Assembly: GCA_015143295.1 (NCBI GenBank)
Contig: CM026566.1
Location: 5,505,072 to 5,569,071, forward strand
Direction of reading: 5' to 3'
DNA from: Tetracentron sinense
Taxonomy: Eukaryota > Streptophyta > Magnoliopsida > Trochodendrales > Trochodendraceae
DNA: 64,000 nucleotides
Shown one piece after another: positions 1 through 11,706 of the stretch. The position numbers and the translations under genes were made by a program. Positions within the stretch are counted from its first letter, which is position 1, and every line of letters starts with the position of its first letter. A model generated the notes under the pieces. That model was not told the DNA's origin. It did no database searches and was given only the letters and a program-made list of their open reading frames with translations.

Positions 1-511
1 GCGATCGGTGCTCTGCAGATTTTGATCCGTTTTACTGTTTTGGCCATAATTTGGACTTGTTCGTCAGATTTCGACGATTCAACTTGCGTTGGATTTGTCT
101 TTCGAAAATGAACATTTTTTGACATTTTAGAATTTTCAAATTCCCTCTCATTTATGGACCAAATTATCCCCAAAGTTGATTAATCTGTAAATCCATCAGA
201 CAAAACATCGGAAACCTTACTTTTGACTTAGCTTAGACTAAAAAATATGGAAAAACATTACACATGAACCTCGAAGAGGGTTCCAATACCTTTCTAATGG
301 TTCAAGAATCGCTCAATTCTAATAAACGGTGCCAAAACTAGAGCTTCCTAAAGTTCAGGGTGTGATATGACAACCCTCCGATTACAAGTTTGATTAAACC
401 TTAATCACACTATACTAATTAGATATAAATTCATAAACATTAAAACATCACAAGGACTATAATACCCCTAATACTTGTAATAAAGACATGAAAAAGATCC
501 GGGTCTCTACA
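1..511 (-). repeat. 3' LTR of the Tekay-like element (partial)
   Basis: This stretch is highly similar to about 7312-7820 and ends in the same GGGTCTCTACA. The plus-strand LTR end (CA) at 511 is followed at once by a pyrimidine tract that is the complement of the polypurine tract. The rest of this LTR lies left of the window. Confidence 0.92.
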
Positions 512-524
512 TCCTCCCCCTTAA
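512..524 (-). other. polypurine tract of the Tekay-like element
   Basis: On the minus strand this reads AAGGGGGAGGA directly before the LTR start TGTAGAGACCC, the expected position and composition of the plus-strand primer site. Confidence 0.85.
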
Positions 525-552
525 AAAATTTCGTCCCCGAAATTTACGTACC

Positions 553-1923
553 TTAGGTGAAGAAGTGCGAGTACTTTTCGCGGACTTCGGCTTCTCTCTC
601 CCAAGTAGCCTCTTCTCTAGAGTGATGCTCCCATTGTAAGAGTACAAGAGGAATGACCTTAGAATGCAAAGCTTGTTCCTTCTGGTCCAAGATTTGAGCC
701 GGTTGCTCCACTAGAGTTAAATCTTCCCGAATTTCCAATGATTCCAAATCATTGACGTGTGAAGGATCGGAAATATACTTCCTCAACATAGAGATGTGAA
801 AGACATTATGTACACCTGCCATGTGAGGTGGTAAGGTGACCCGATAAGCAACTTCCCCGACTCTGGTGATGATCTCAAAAGGACCCACATATCTCGGACT
901 AAGCTTGCCCCGCTTGCCTAATCTCATCACCCCATTCGTATGTGAGATCTTGATAAATACAAAATCTTCGACTTGGAACTCAAGATCCCTCCTGCGAGTA
1001 TCGGCATAGCTCTTCTGCCTATTCTGAGCTGCTTTCAACTTCTCCCTGATCAACTGAACTTTATCCACAGTCTGACCAACGAGCTCGGGACCCAAAAGCT
1101 TCCTCTCGCCAACTTCATCCCAACACAAAGGTAAACGACAACTCCTCCCATAAAGTACCTCAAATGGTGTCATCTGAATGCTAGCTTGATAGCTATTGTT
1201 GTAGGCAAACTCAACCAACGATAGGTGATCATCCCAACTACCCTGAAAGTCTAACATGCAAGCTCGTAGCATGTCCTCTATGATCTGGTTCACCCTCTCA
1301 ATTTGCCCATCTATCTGCAGATGAAATGCCGTACTAAAATTCAAATGAGAACCCATGGCCTGTTGAAAACTCTTCCAGAATCTGGATATAAATCTGGGAT
1401 CTCGGTCGGAAACGATGCTAACTGGCACTCCATGCAAACGGACTTTCTCCTTGATATAGAGGATAGCCAATTGATTGGAGTTGAAAGTGGTCCGATATGG
1501 AAGAAAATGAACTGACTTAGTCAATCGGTCAACCATAACCCAAATGGCATCAAAGTTCTTGGCCGTCCTTGGTAAACCAACAACAAAATCCATGGAGATA
1601 TTTTCCCACTTCCACTTTGGAATAGGAAGAGACTGAAGAAGTCCTACTGGCCTTCTGTACTCGGCCTTCACTTGCTGACACACCAAACACTTAGATACAA
1701 AGGTAGCCACATCTTTCTTCATACCTTTCCACCAGAAATACTTTTTAAGGTTCTGGTACATCTTAGTACCTCCCGGATGGACAGTGTAATTGGACTTGTG
1801 TGGTTCATCCAAAATCTCCCTTCTCAATTCTTCATTATCCAGAACACAAAGTTTACCTTTGAAACAAACTCCACCATCTCTCCAAGAGAAATCCTCAAAC
1901 CCGCTGCTCAACGACTTATTCAT
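553..1923 (-). pseudogene. integrase with chromodomain-like C-terminus (Tekay-like pol, 3' part)
   Basis: A 456-codon open stretch on the minus strand. It inserts retroelement cDNA into the chromosome. In order it shows an HHCC zinc-binding region (residues about 40-85, with CLVCQQ), a DDE core (the first Asp in SMDFVVGLP, the second in SDRDPRF, and the Glu in GQIERVNQ), a GPFEI..RVG-type C-terminal region, and a tail QWEHHSREEATWERE typical of chromodomain integrases. The stretch is open by itself, but it is in frame with the upstream RNase H and RT pieces and cut off from them by stops near 2116 and 1924, so it is part of a broken polyprotein. The chromodomain is thought to steer insertion to heterochromatin. 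Confidence 0.9.
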
Positions 1924-2115
1924 GGTAGCGTGCAGCTCTCCATCATTTCACTACAAGTCTTTAATCGTGTCCAATAAGGTTGGCCTGACCATAATGTTAG
2001 CCAACAAAGCTCCGGACGCCCCAACACTGAAACCCGCATCAAGGCTAGACACCTCTTCAAGTAACTTTCATTCTTGGACCATCAAGTGTGCCAAGAATCT
2101 AGTAGGTCGCCTACT

Positions 2116-2511
2116 TTACACATCTGGCACCACATTTGCTTTCCCCGGGTGGTACTGGATAGAGTAATTATAATCCTTGAGGAATTCCATCCAACGACGT
2201 TGCCTCAAATTCAGCTCTTTCTGCGAGAACAAATACTTTAGACTTTTGTGGTTGGTGAAAACTTCAAATTGCGCACCATACAAGTAGTGTCTCCAGATCT
2301 TAAGAGCAAAGACCAAAGCTGCTAACTCCAAATCATGGGTGAGATAGTTCTTCTCGTGGTCTTTCAACTGCCGAGAAGCATAGGCAATAACTTTCCCATG
2401 TTGCATGAGGACACAACCTAACCCAATGAGTGAGGCGTCACTGTATACCACAAAACTTTCACTACCAGATGGAACAGTCAAGATCAGAGTGGTTGTGAGA
2501 TACTTCTTCAA
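2116..2511 (-). pseudogene. RNase H domain of the Tekay-like pol
   Basis: Minus-strand continuation of RT in the same frame. Typical gypsy RNase H motifs are visible: [25 protein letters not shown], and [17 protein letters not shown] (where the family usually has TGG) separates it from RT near 2540, and a TAG ends it after KANVVPDV, where the family usually continues with DALSR. Confidence 0.88.
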
Positions 2512-2541
2512 TTCAAGGAAACTCTTCTCACATTTCTCATT

Positions 2542-3486
2542 TCACTCAAATTTAGCGTTCTTTCGACTTAGATAAGTAAGCGGAGCTGCCAAACTGGAAA
2601 ATCCTTCTACAAATCTTCGATAATATCCAGCTAGGCCCAAGAAGCTTCGTACCTCTGTAATACTCTTTGGCCTTCCCCATCCTTCCACTCCTTCTATCTT
2701 GGAAGGGTTGACTGAAATCCCCTCTCCAAACACCACATAGCCTAGAAATGTTACATTTTCTAGCCAAAACTCGCACTTGCTAAACTTAACGTATAGCTTA
2801 TGCTCACAAAGTGTCTTCAGTGTGACCCGGAGATGCATCTCATGCTCCTTCTGTATCTTGGAGTACACTAGAATGTCATCCACAAACATGATCACAAAGC
2901 GGTCCAGAGTCAGCTTAAAGATTCTGTTCATGAGATTCATGAATGCTGCCAGAGCATTTGTCAAACCGAACGGCATGACTAGGAATTCAAAATACCCATA
3001 TTTGGTCCTGAATGCAGACTTAGGCACATCTTTCGCCTTTATCTTCAACTAATGGTAGCCTGACCTTAAGTCGATCTTGGAGAAATACTTAGCTCCTTGC
3101 AACTGATCAAACAAGTCATCGATCCTAAGCAAAGGATATTTGTTTTCGATAGTGACCTTATTCAGTTGCCGATAGTCGATGCACGTCCTCATCGAACCAT
3201 CCTTCTTCTTCACAAAAAAAATAGGAGCTCCCCAAGGTGATACACTTGGGCAGATAAACCCAAGATCAAGCAATTCATCAATCTGCTCCTTAAGCTCTTT
3301 CAACTTTACTGGATCCATCCTATATGGTGCTTTAGAGATGGGTGTCGTACCCGGAACCAACTCAATTGCAAATTCTACTTCTCTATCCAGCGATAAACCC
3401 GGCAAATCTTTGGGAAAGACGTCCATGAATTCCTCTACAACAGGGATACTTGAAGAATCTGGTGCATCCGAGGTAGTAAGACTCAA
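2542..3486 (-). pseudogene. reverse transcriptase of the Tekay-like pol
   Basis: Two open pieces in one frame (3486-3049 and 3048-2542) separated by a single TAG after DLRSGYH. It copies element RNA into cDNA. Visible motifs: [33 protein letters not shown], and the catalytic box FVDDILVYS (the usual first residue Y is F here), then FLGYVV and [12 protein letters not shown]. The nonsense codon falls inside the domain, so this copy is inactive. Confidence 0.92.
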
Positions 3487-3552
3487 TGCCGCAAAACGAG
3501 CAAGTCCTTTTTCTTCAACCCTTGAAAATGAAAAGGGGGTTCACTGATTGGT

Positions 3553-3888
3553 CTAAAGTTGACTACCTTCCCAAAACGGTCGACATGCCCATAGTATTTG
3601 GAAAGCCAATCCATGCCTAGTATGACGTCGAAGTCGGAACTCAAGGGCAATCAGATCAGCTGGCATCTCTCTCTGACCTACTTGGATATCACAAGCTCGA
3701 TAGACCTTATCAGTGATGACTGAACTACCAACAGGAGTAGCGATCGACAGTTCACGGTATAACAGACTTGGCTCCATCGGAAACTCTCGTGCAAAATTAG
3801 GTGTGACGAAGGAGTGAGTGGAACCAGTATCGATCGACACAAGAGTGAGAAAATCATTTATCAACAATGAGCCTGAATTAATACACAA
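3553..3888 (-). pseudogene. aspartic protease region of the Tekay-like element
   Basis: The minus strand encodes a retropepsin-like segment with VSIDTGSTHSFVTPNFA (DTGS active site) near residues 15-31 and a later region resembling the usual VILGMDWL part but scrambled by a frameshift (HGLAFQILW). Its frame differs from that of gag. Confidence 0.82.
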
Positions 3889-4177
3889 AGCTAATTTGTC
3901 AAATCATGAATGCATACATACATCATACATCATACTACATAATATTTAATATCACACGCATAGCATCATAACAATATTTTAATTAACTAAAAACGCAAAT
4001 AGACGTACCCTGCACAACGTCGTCGGATGCCTATGCATCCCGCTCCGAGGTAGCAAACACTCGACCCTGAGCTGGTTGGCGAGGCTGCTGAGGTCTAGGG
4101 TCCTGTGGTGGCCTCTGCTGCATGGATTGCCTGCCTAGGGGCCTGACTCCCTGTGGCTGAGTCGGCTGAAGCCCCTG

Positions 4178-5212
4178 CTAAATGCGGAGTGGGTAATCTC
4201 GGATCCGGTGTGAAACATCTTCACAATGAAAACAACCTCCAGTAATTGCCCGACACTCTCCTACTCTATGCCTCTTTCCGCACTGGCTACATGCATCATA
4301 CAACTGGGTCCCAGTAGTAGGCGGAGTGACCTGAGATGCTCGAGGGGCTGCCTGAGTAAGCCTCTGATACGGGGTAGGCCTAGCAATCGGCATACGACCT
4401 GACATCCTCGGCCTCTTGTCCTGGGGACCAAACCTGCTTGCTTGCATCTTCTCCCTGTTCTTTAAAAATTTCTCTGAATTCTTCTCAGCTATCAAAGCGC
4501 GCTGGTACACCTCCCTACATGTTTCGAGTTGAAGTATCGAAACCTTCTCCCGAATAAAATCCTTCAAGCCTCGCTCAAACCTCTTTGCCTTCATTTTCTC
4601 GGTAGTAATCAAGTGAGGAGCGAACCTAGAAAGCTCTACAAACATGGCCTCATACTCGGCCACTGACATCCTCCCTTGCTCCAAGGTTGAGAATTCAATC
4701 TCTTTCTGATCTCTCACAAACACGGGGAAGTATCTCTCGTAGAAGATGTCGAGGAACTCTCCCCAAGTCCACTCTTGTCCAGCTCATACCTCATTCCTCT
4801 GTCTAGATGCTGCCCTCCACTAATGTTCAATTTCGCCTTCCATAATGAAGGAGACCTATTTTACCCTCTGTTCACCAGTAGCCTCAAGCACGGAGAAAAT
4901 CTTCTCTAGTTGCATGATCCACAACTCAGCAACTGCGGGATCCGTACTACCATAAAAGGCTGGAGGACTCATTCTCCTAAAAGCTTCCACTCCGTTATGA
5001 TGGGATGGGTGAACATCAACCTGTCTCTCTTGCCTAGCTTGACCTACTGCTAGTAATGCAGTTTGTTGAGCCATAATTTTAGTCTACCTCTCCATGGCTA
5101 CAGCAATAGCTTCCATAACCCGACCCACATTAGCCTGGGAGGTACTATCTGGAGTATCCCCATCAGTCACACTGCCTCCTCCATTCCTATTATTTCTTCC
5201 AACCCTTCTCAT
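4178..5212 (-). pseudogene. gag of the Tekay-like element
   Basis: Capsid-like polyprotein on the minus strand. I place the start at the ATG complementary to 5210-5212 (MRRVGRNNRNGGG) because all downstream pieces share that frame. A TAG after about 42 codons and further breaks (around 4724-4855) interrupt it. The piece at 5074-4856 contains the PPAFYGSTDPAVAELWIMQLEKIF-type capsid entry. The piece at 4723-4178 contains SVAEYEAMFVELSRFAP and two zinc-knuckle-like motifs, CSQCGKRHRVGEC and CFHCEDVSHRIRDY; the second has lost its last Cys to Tyr. Confidence 0.85.
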
Positions 5213-5400
5213 GCTTACAATCCTGACAAGAAGTAAACAATCCATTTAGAATACACTCACATAAAATTCCTAAGTCTACGCTTAATCAAAACTCAATCTT
5301 AAACAATTTTAAAGTCCTGAACTTGATGTTGCTTCCCTAAGGTTGACATCTTCCTACATCATATACTTAATATCTTAGTCCTAAGGACTCTAATGCCTTA

Positions 5401-5413
5401 GGTTCTGATACCA
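5401..5413 (-). other. primer binding site of the Tekay-like element
   Basis: On the minus strand this reads TGGTATCAGAACC, a close match to the initiator-methionine tRNA primer site, four bases inside the 5' LTR. Confidence 0.88.
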
Positions 5414-5417
5414 CCTC

Positions 5418-7820
5418 TGTAACGACCCCAAAATTCTACAAGGTTAAAATAGGACTTTGGAAATCGTCACATTACTTTAACCTGCTTAAAAACCATGCTT
5501 ACAAGACATACTACACGAGTCTCCAAAAATGAGAGTAATAAAATTTCGATATATATAAAACCAAGTCATCCTGCTCAAGTCTATGCTCAACATAACCACT
5601 CACAATAACAAATAGTCTAACACCCAACTGTAAAGTAATCAAATGAGCAACATCATATAAAAGTCTATTACAAATCTCTCAACCAAAACAAAACATAAAC
5701 TAGTAGGGGTAACCGTCCAAGCCCCTGGCTCCCTCCTCGTAAGGCTCACCTTCTCCTCCTTCTTCTACGTAAGTCTCCTCAATCCACGGCCCGCTGTGTG
5801 CCCCTGCTCTGAACCTGCCAAGACAAAGTCTGGCTGAGTACAAAAGTACTCGATGTATATAAAATCAAACCAACAATAATAAAATCCTGCACTTAATTAG
5901 AACCACATCCAATATCATAATAACATAATCAGAGTACAGAAGAACATGTGCTCATATACATCATATCATCACCTTGACTCGTGTACTTGTGAGAGCCTTA
6001 GACTTAGAAGACGATATACTTATGAGATGCTCATGCTTATGAGACCACATGCTTGTGAGATACTTATGCTCATGCGCTTATTCAGATCATACAGTGATGT
6101 GACATGCCGTTCTTGGCGGATACGGACCATGCCTAAGGAATTATAAAATGGACATGCCATTCTTGGCGGATACGGACCATGCCAGCTTATTCAGAATGTC
6201 ATGCTTATGCTTGTGGTCTATATGTGTGACTTGTGAGACTCTTATCATAACATACACGTGCATATGTGCTTAAGTGTCGAAATTAATATTCGAGTTGGTA
6301 ATTGCTTAGATTCCGATCTCCCACCATGGAAACTCCACTGTACTGTCTCATACCAAATAGTTAGAGAATTCCCGGTTTGAGAGATTTTTCCTCTAAGTTT
6401 TTACCTTCCCAACTATCAATTCTCATGCAAGTAATTAGACATACTTAACAAACAATCACATATAAATGTCTTATCATGAGTCTTAGCACCATTCATGATC
6501 AATTTCCTACAATTCCATAATAGTATAATAGTATCTATCCTCTCAAACATTTTCACAAACACCTTGAATACGTAGATTATGAATCCATTGCCCTTTTACA
6601 TTTCTAACATTTCATCAAGCCATAATGCATCCATACAATCCAAATACCATCCACAACTACACATTCAACCCATCCTCCATAATATTTTTCATCCTCCATG
6701 CATCTCATCCACATCATTAAATCCATATTTTCATCCATAATAGCTTACTTCATGCAAAAATAAGGAAAAACACATCGAATTCTTATTTCTATCATATTAA
6801 CATTCACAAAACATTATAATAGGGTTGAATTGGATAGTATATCGACCTTAGGGATCCTTCCCTTGGATTCAAATCGCTCTCAAGATGATTTGGGGAAGCT
6901 TTGAGGACGATCTCCAAGCTTTCCTAGCGATATCCAAGCTATCTCCTTCTTCTCCAAGCAATCTTCCTCCCAAAACCCTAGGTTTTCTCTCCCTTTTTGC
7001 CAAATTAGGTTAGAAATAGATAGAGTACTCTAATACCTCGAAGTAGGACTCCCTATTTATAGCCCCAAAGTTTGACAGCCAAAAGACCCTAGAGCCCTTA
7101 CTGAAATTCTGCAAAAATACGAAAGACCGAGCGATCAGTTCTCAACCGAGCGATCGGTGTTCTTCACCGAGCTCTCGGTCAAAAACAATATCTCTGGAAA
7201 AATTCCCCATATAAAAAAGTTAACCAGTCGATAGCTACCGATTGATCGGTTGTGGACAGATCGATCGCTAATTCTGATCGAGTGATCGGTTTTTTACCGA
7301 TCGATCCCTAGCGATCAGTGTTCAGCAGATTTTGATCATTTTTACTGTTTTGGCCATAACTTTTGACTCGTTCGTCGGATTTCGACGATTCAACTTGCGT
7401 TGGATTTGTATTTCGAAAAGGAACATTTCTAGTATTTTAGAATTTTCAAATTCCCTATCATTTATGGACCAAATTGTCCCCAAAGTTGACTGATCTATAA
7501 ATCCATCAGACAAAACATTGGAAACCCCACTTTTGACTTAGTTTAGACTAAAAAATATGGAAAAACATTACACATGAACCTCGAAGAGGGTTCCAATACC
7601 TTTCTAATGGTTCAAGAATCACTCAATTCCAATAAACGGTGCCAAAACTAGAGCTTCCTAAAGTTCAGGGTGTGATATGACATCCCTCCGATTACAAGTT
7701 TGATTAAGCCTTAATCACACTATACCAATTAGATATAAACACATAAACATTAACACATCACAAGGACTATAATACCTCTAATACTTGTAATAAGACATGC
7801 AAAAGATCCGGGTCTCTACA
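5418..7820 (-). repeat. 5' LTR of the Tekay-like element (2403 bp)
   Basis: Plus-strand limits are TGTAACGACC at 5418 and GGTCTCTACA at 7820. The right part matches 1-511. The LTR contains a direct repeat around GGCGGATACGGACCATGCC (about 6091-6182) and a run of GCTTATGAGA-like units near 6020-6080. A motif ACCTGCC...GCTGAGTA near 5813-5845 also occurs in the LTRs at 48446-50886 and 56448-57750, so these are one broad LTR family. No host gene was seen inside it. Confidence 0.9.
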
Positions 7821-9400
7821 GGAAATTGCCTATTCGCTTTCAAAACGCGAATCAAAGCTTTAAAACTCTCCCAAATACAAAGCTGAGGTATGAACGGAAA
7901 CGGCCTATTCGCTATCAAAATGCGAAGCAAAGCTTCAAAAGCCCCCCAAATACAAGGCTGAAGTCAAACCCTCCTAAGTATGATCGGAAACTACCTATTC
8001 GCTTTCAAAATACAAATCTAAATGCCCCTTCTGAACTACGTTTGGCTTAATCCTATCATAGGTACGTAGGCAGCCTGATAAAATTAACTTGGGTTCAACC
8101 AGTTCTTCTAAAAGAACACTATCCCCCTTGGATACAAAATCATCGTTATTGTCGCTCGATACAGATAAAACGAAGAAAACTGCTATCTGCTGCACCGAGA
8201 AGAAAACACAACTCTAAGGAATGACTTCTCACTATCATAAGCATATTTGCTTATTACAATGGACGGATAACGGAGTATCTTCCCTGACCAATGTAAGATT
8301 CTTGAAACCCACTACGGTGTAGTGGGTTGTCCGCTAAGATATAGCCCACGTAGTGGGGAGACAATAAGCCTCCTCACAATCACTGCCATATGGCAGAATC
8401 TGAATGGCCAAACTATTCTTAGCCGCTCACATCCTGAGGGGCATTTGTGGGCAGTGAAATCTCACCACCCGCAAGGTGAGTGCATGGTGCACCTGCCTAT
8501 AAGGGATCACCACTCATTGAATGAGCGATTAAGCTTCGCGCATGCCAAAGGCACGCACACCAGCTGGCCAAGGGCTGGCTCACCGCTAGCCCGCCTAGTA
8601 TTAAATGTTAGCAGCAGGGCAATAATGCCCCGCAGATAACCCTTTGTGTTAGTCCTTAGGGGACTAACACGTGGATAGGGTTTGCCCTTGCGGACAGACC
8701 CTCATTCAAGCTTACGGATAGACTCCATGAGTTCATCCGCAAGCCAGTCAATGACTAGGCCAGTCTGTGACCATAAAAGGTCATAGACCTAACCCAGACC
8801 AAGGGTTGGACCCATGGTCCTACCCTGTATTGGTCTGCGGTTTGACTAAGGTCAAGCCCTAGTCCGTAGCCCAAATAGGCTTTGGACATAACTTAGATCG
8901 GGTCTCACCTCTTTAATTTACAGACTGACAAAGATCAGTCATTTCTCAGATGGCAGCCAGTATCTAACTGCCATGTGGTAGGGAATGCTTAAAAAAAAGA
9001 CTCTCTGTCAGTTTTGGTAGATCCCAAGATAGAGATCCCCTCTCTTTCTCTAATGAGAGAGTATCATATGACACCCTATCCCAAAGGGGAAGTAATCATT
9101 TCCCTTTTCTGGAAAGATAAGAATTTTTCTCCTTTTTTGAGGAGAAAGTCTGATCCTCCCTGGTTTTCCTAAAAAAGAGAAAGTTAAAGAGGAGTCTAAA
9201 GAGGACTCTCGAAAATATATAAAAGAGTGAGTTTCTCACAAGAACTCCCAGAATGCACAAACATACGTGAAAAACACAAGAAAGTAGAGAAAAAAAAAAC
9301 ACAAGGATTTTCTTTTCTTTTTGCAGGACAACAGCAACCAAAGATGAAGAAGAAGGATCTCCCACTAAATGGAGAATATCAGGTAAACTCTCAATAAGGC
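7821..9400 (+). repeat. relict LTR-like sequence, probably of a Tat/Ogre-type element
   Basis: No convincing coding sequence. The stretch starts where the Tekay-like element ends and holds a three-unit tandem repeat (7826-8015). Next comes a motif with GGTACGTAGGCAGCC followed by GGGTTCAACC (8060-8100). A similar arrangement (GAGTACGTAAGCAACCC then GGGTTCGACCCC) lies in the Tat LTR at 59890-59930, and that comparison is why I assign it. Short perfect hairpins follow, then a TATA-like ATATAAAAGAG near 9215. LTR ends and a primer site were not found, so the class is an inference. Confidence 0.4.
7826..8015 (+). repeat. three-unit tandem repeat, about 85 bp per unit
   Basis: Units share GCCTATTCGCT(T/A)TCAAAA followed by CGAA(T/G)CAAAGCTT and CCCAAATACAA(A/G)GCTGA. 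The third unit is diverged. It lies at the left end of the relict LTR-like region. Confidence 0.7.
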
Positions 9401-9689
9401 CACCTCTCTTTCTTTTCTTTCTTTTTATGTCAAAACCTCTATGAGGTATCTTGTAACGCCTACATGGGTGTTGACGCTACTGAAAGCATAGATGAGTCTG
9501 GATACTACTCATCTGCATGTACACCTATCAAGAGTTTTAAATCACTTCCCTTGTGTGTATGCCACGTGACCTACATTTTAGATGAGTCTGGATACTACTC
9601 CTGGCACTTGCAAGCCCTTTAACTGCCATTTTAAACTTTTTTAAACCTTGGATAAGAATTTTAACCCTTAAAATTAAGAGTTTTAAATA
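9401..9689. other. non-coding, short direct repeat only
   Basis: No gene. TAGATGAGTCTGGATACTAC occurs twice (near 9490 and 9580). Otherwise AT-rich sequence that I cannot assign. Confidence 0.4.
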
Positions 9690-10200
9690 TTTTTTTCTAA
9701 AAATTAAGGTTAAATTGATGAGTTAATAAACATGAACCACAATTAATAAGATTAAAAGAGACACGTGTTGACCTATTTCTCATGAGTTCAATCATAATTG
9801 ACTGTGATCCCAACTGGTTTGAGATGGCATCGTGATCAACTTCAAAGGTCCTACACTCTACAGAGAAATGATACAGAGCCCGTACGCTCATTGGACTATA
9901 GAAGGTATGTAGGTTCTATTTTTGGAAATTTCGGAAGTCGGCCGTCTAATGGATCTGGGGGCATTCGATGATTCTTTTGCCATCCCAAGTGTTAATTTAC
10001 CTATTAAAATGTCACAATTTAGTAAACGTGCTTTTAAATGTGATATTTCGCTAGAGATCCTTTCAGGGTCCTTCGCTTGTGGAGATTGGATCAATCAATT
10101 GTGATTGAACTCTCCACTAGTCCAATTACACTCATAGGTTAACATGTGTCCCTTTTTAGTCCAATTAACTATGGTTAAGATTCACCAACCCTTAGGATTC
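9690..10200. mobile_element. foldback MITE-like element
   Basis: Imperfect inverted arms: about 9711-9811 pairs with about 10087-10195 (AGTTCAATCATAATTGACTG against TCAATTGTGATTGAACTCTC, and AGAGACACGTGTTGACCTAT against ATAGGTTAACATGTGTCCCT). The segment TTAAAAGAGACACGTGTTGA is repeated exactly in the foldback at 55820-56030. No transposase is encoded, so this looks non-autonomous. Confidence 0.6.
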
Positions 10201-10659
10201 AATAATATAACCTTAGTTTTGAATAAAAAAATTATTTATCCATGATTACATTTTTTTTTCAAGAAGCAAAAAAACTATCAAACGAAAGAGGAACAAACAA
10301 GACACAATTTAAATCAAGGAGATGCCTTGTTATGAATTTGGGAAATAGCAGAGCTTAAAGTCTAGCTTGGTGAAAGCACTCTAAGGCCCATTTGTCATCA
10401 CTCCTAATGAATAATTCTTTATTTTTCTGTGAATAGAAACTCTTGAAATGATTCCAAATGGGCCCTCATTATTCCCTTTTTTATTATTGAAATAAAAAGA
10501 TATAAAGAAAAGAAAAGGAAAAAGGAAACTCATTGACTTTTTTTTTAGGAGGGTAAACAAGCCTATGGTGACCGCCACACTGACGAGAGCGAAATGAAGA
10601 CTCCTCAGCAGCCTTGGCATGCACGGTGGAGGCCTGCACACCCGCACGCCTAAGTGGTA
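10201..10659. other. intergenic, nothing recognised
   Basis: AT-rich sequence with poly-T and A-rich runs. Open stretches here are short and lack domain signatures. Confidence 0.5.
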
Positions 10660-10832
10660 AGTTGGGATGTAACACAGAGTGTGGACCCAAGGCCTTACAA
10701 CGACCCAAGCGTGTGGAACACAACCACTTAAGCGGGTGGACCATAGGCCTTACAAAGACTTAAGCGTGTGGACCCAAGGCCTTATAGCGACTTAAGCATG
10801 TAGACCCAAGGCCTTACAGCGACTTAAGCCAC
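10660..10832 (+). repeat. short tandem repeat with GTGGACCCAAGGCCTTA core
   Basis: Four to five degenerate units of about 33-40 bp, each with AAGCGTGTGGACCCAAGGCC, then TTACA or TTATA, then GCGACTTAAGC or a variant. It lies roughly 270 bp upstream of the ankyrin-gene promoter candidate. Confidence 0.75.
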
Positions 10833-11089
10833 AAAATGCGTGACTTTTTAATCAAACTTTGGATTTTGCTCGTCCCAGTCGCAAGTCTTTCGGATACTTA
10901 AAATGGGTTAAAATGGCAAACATGTCCACGTGATATGCCTTACATTCGTCTATGGAAACTTTTGGATTGAATGCGGACTGAGGATAGCACTCCTGTTAGA
11001 ACCTTTGGCCAACGAGGTCATCTCTTCTCTTGCCAAGTCTTAACAAATAACCCATACGGAAGGGCCTAAGGATAACCAAATCGGTCTAT

Positions 11090-11627
11090 TCTTTTTCTAT
11101 AAAGAGCTAAGACAAGTCCCTCTCCCTTCTCTATAATTCTATTTGGTCCCTGCCTTCACTCACCCATTTTCTAGCAGATCGTCACCACAATGGCAACAGA
11201 AAGAGAGCTCTCATCTCTCACACAATCTTTCACGCCACCACTGTAGCACGAAGGAGGGAGAGATTTCCTCTTTCTCTGCTTCTCTTCCTTTCTTCTTTAC
11301 TTCTTCCTATTCTCCCAGCAACAGCAGCAGCAGCTTCTCTATTTCCATGAACAACATGTACAGCCGTGGTCCTCCATCATCTACTCAAGCTAGCTACTAG
11401 AAGAGGCAGCCACTCTCAGAATCCTTTTTTGTCTGCCAGGCCTCCTCCCCCACGACACTAGGTAGATCCTTTTTCTATTTTTTTTAGTTAGTTAACTTAG
11501 TTAAGGTACAGTTGATTTTAACCTTTTCAGATTAATATTATTGCCGTTGATATATATATATTGCTCGTGAAAGGTAAAACGACACACAATCAACAGGAGG
11601 AAATTTTTTAAAAAAAATACCCATCAG
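11090..11627 (+). promoter_or_regulatory. candidate promoter, 5' UTR and 5' intron of the ankyrin-PGG gene
   Basis: A TATA-like TTCTATAAAGAG lies at about 11094-11105, followed by CT-rich leader sequence typical of plant 5' UTRs. A donor-like AG/GTAGAT (near 11461) and an acceptor-like CCCATCAG (ending 11627) could remove a leader intron. The leader open stretch ending at 11400 stops before the donor and does not join the ankyrin frame, so I regard it as untranslated. Splice sites are inferred by eye. Confidence 0.4.
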
Positions 11628-11706
11628 TTGTTCGGTTGATAGTGAACACCATCGATCCTAGATTGTATAAAGCTGCAGCAACATTGGGAAGAATTAATCT
11701 CATCAT

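Larger units (their letters stand above)
1..7820 (-). mobile_element. Ty3/gypsy chromovirus (Tekay-like), decayed, left end outside window
   Basis: A minus-strand LTR retrotransposon. Read on the minus strand the order is 5' LTR (7820-5418), PBS, gag, protease, reverse transcriptase, RNase H, integrase with a C-terminal chromodomain-like tail, polypurine tract, and the first 511 bp seen of the 3' LTR. The PR-RT-RH-IN order and the chromodomain-like end of integrase point to a chromovirus; the tail resembles the Tekay/Del clade. Stops interrupt gag, RT, RNase H and the RNase H-integrase junction, and gag and protease lie in different frames, so this copy cannot make a full polyprotein. Several stops are one transition from a sense codon (for example a TAG where the RT family has CAG), consistent with methyl-cytosine decay. 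Confidence 0.93.

Noticed and set aside
8322..8639. Plus-strand 105-codon open stretch
   Set aside because: Lies across the hairpin-rich relict repeat; no domain signature or splice context.
11143..11400. Serine-rich open stretch upstream of the ankyrin exon
   Set aside because: It starts at a non-ATG codon region of the leader, stops before the predicted donor, and does not join the ankyrin frame.
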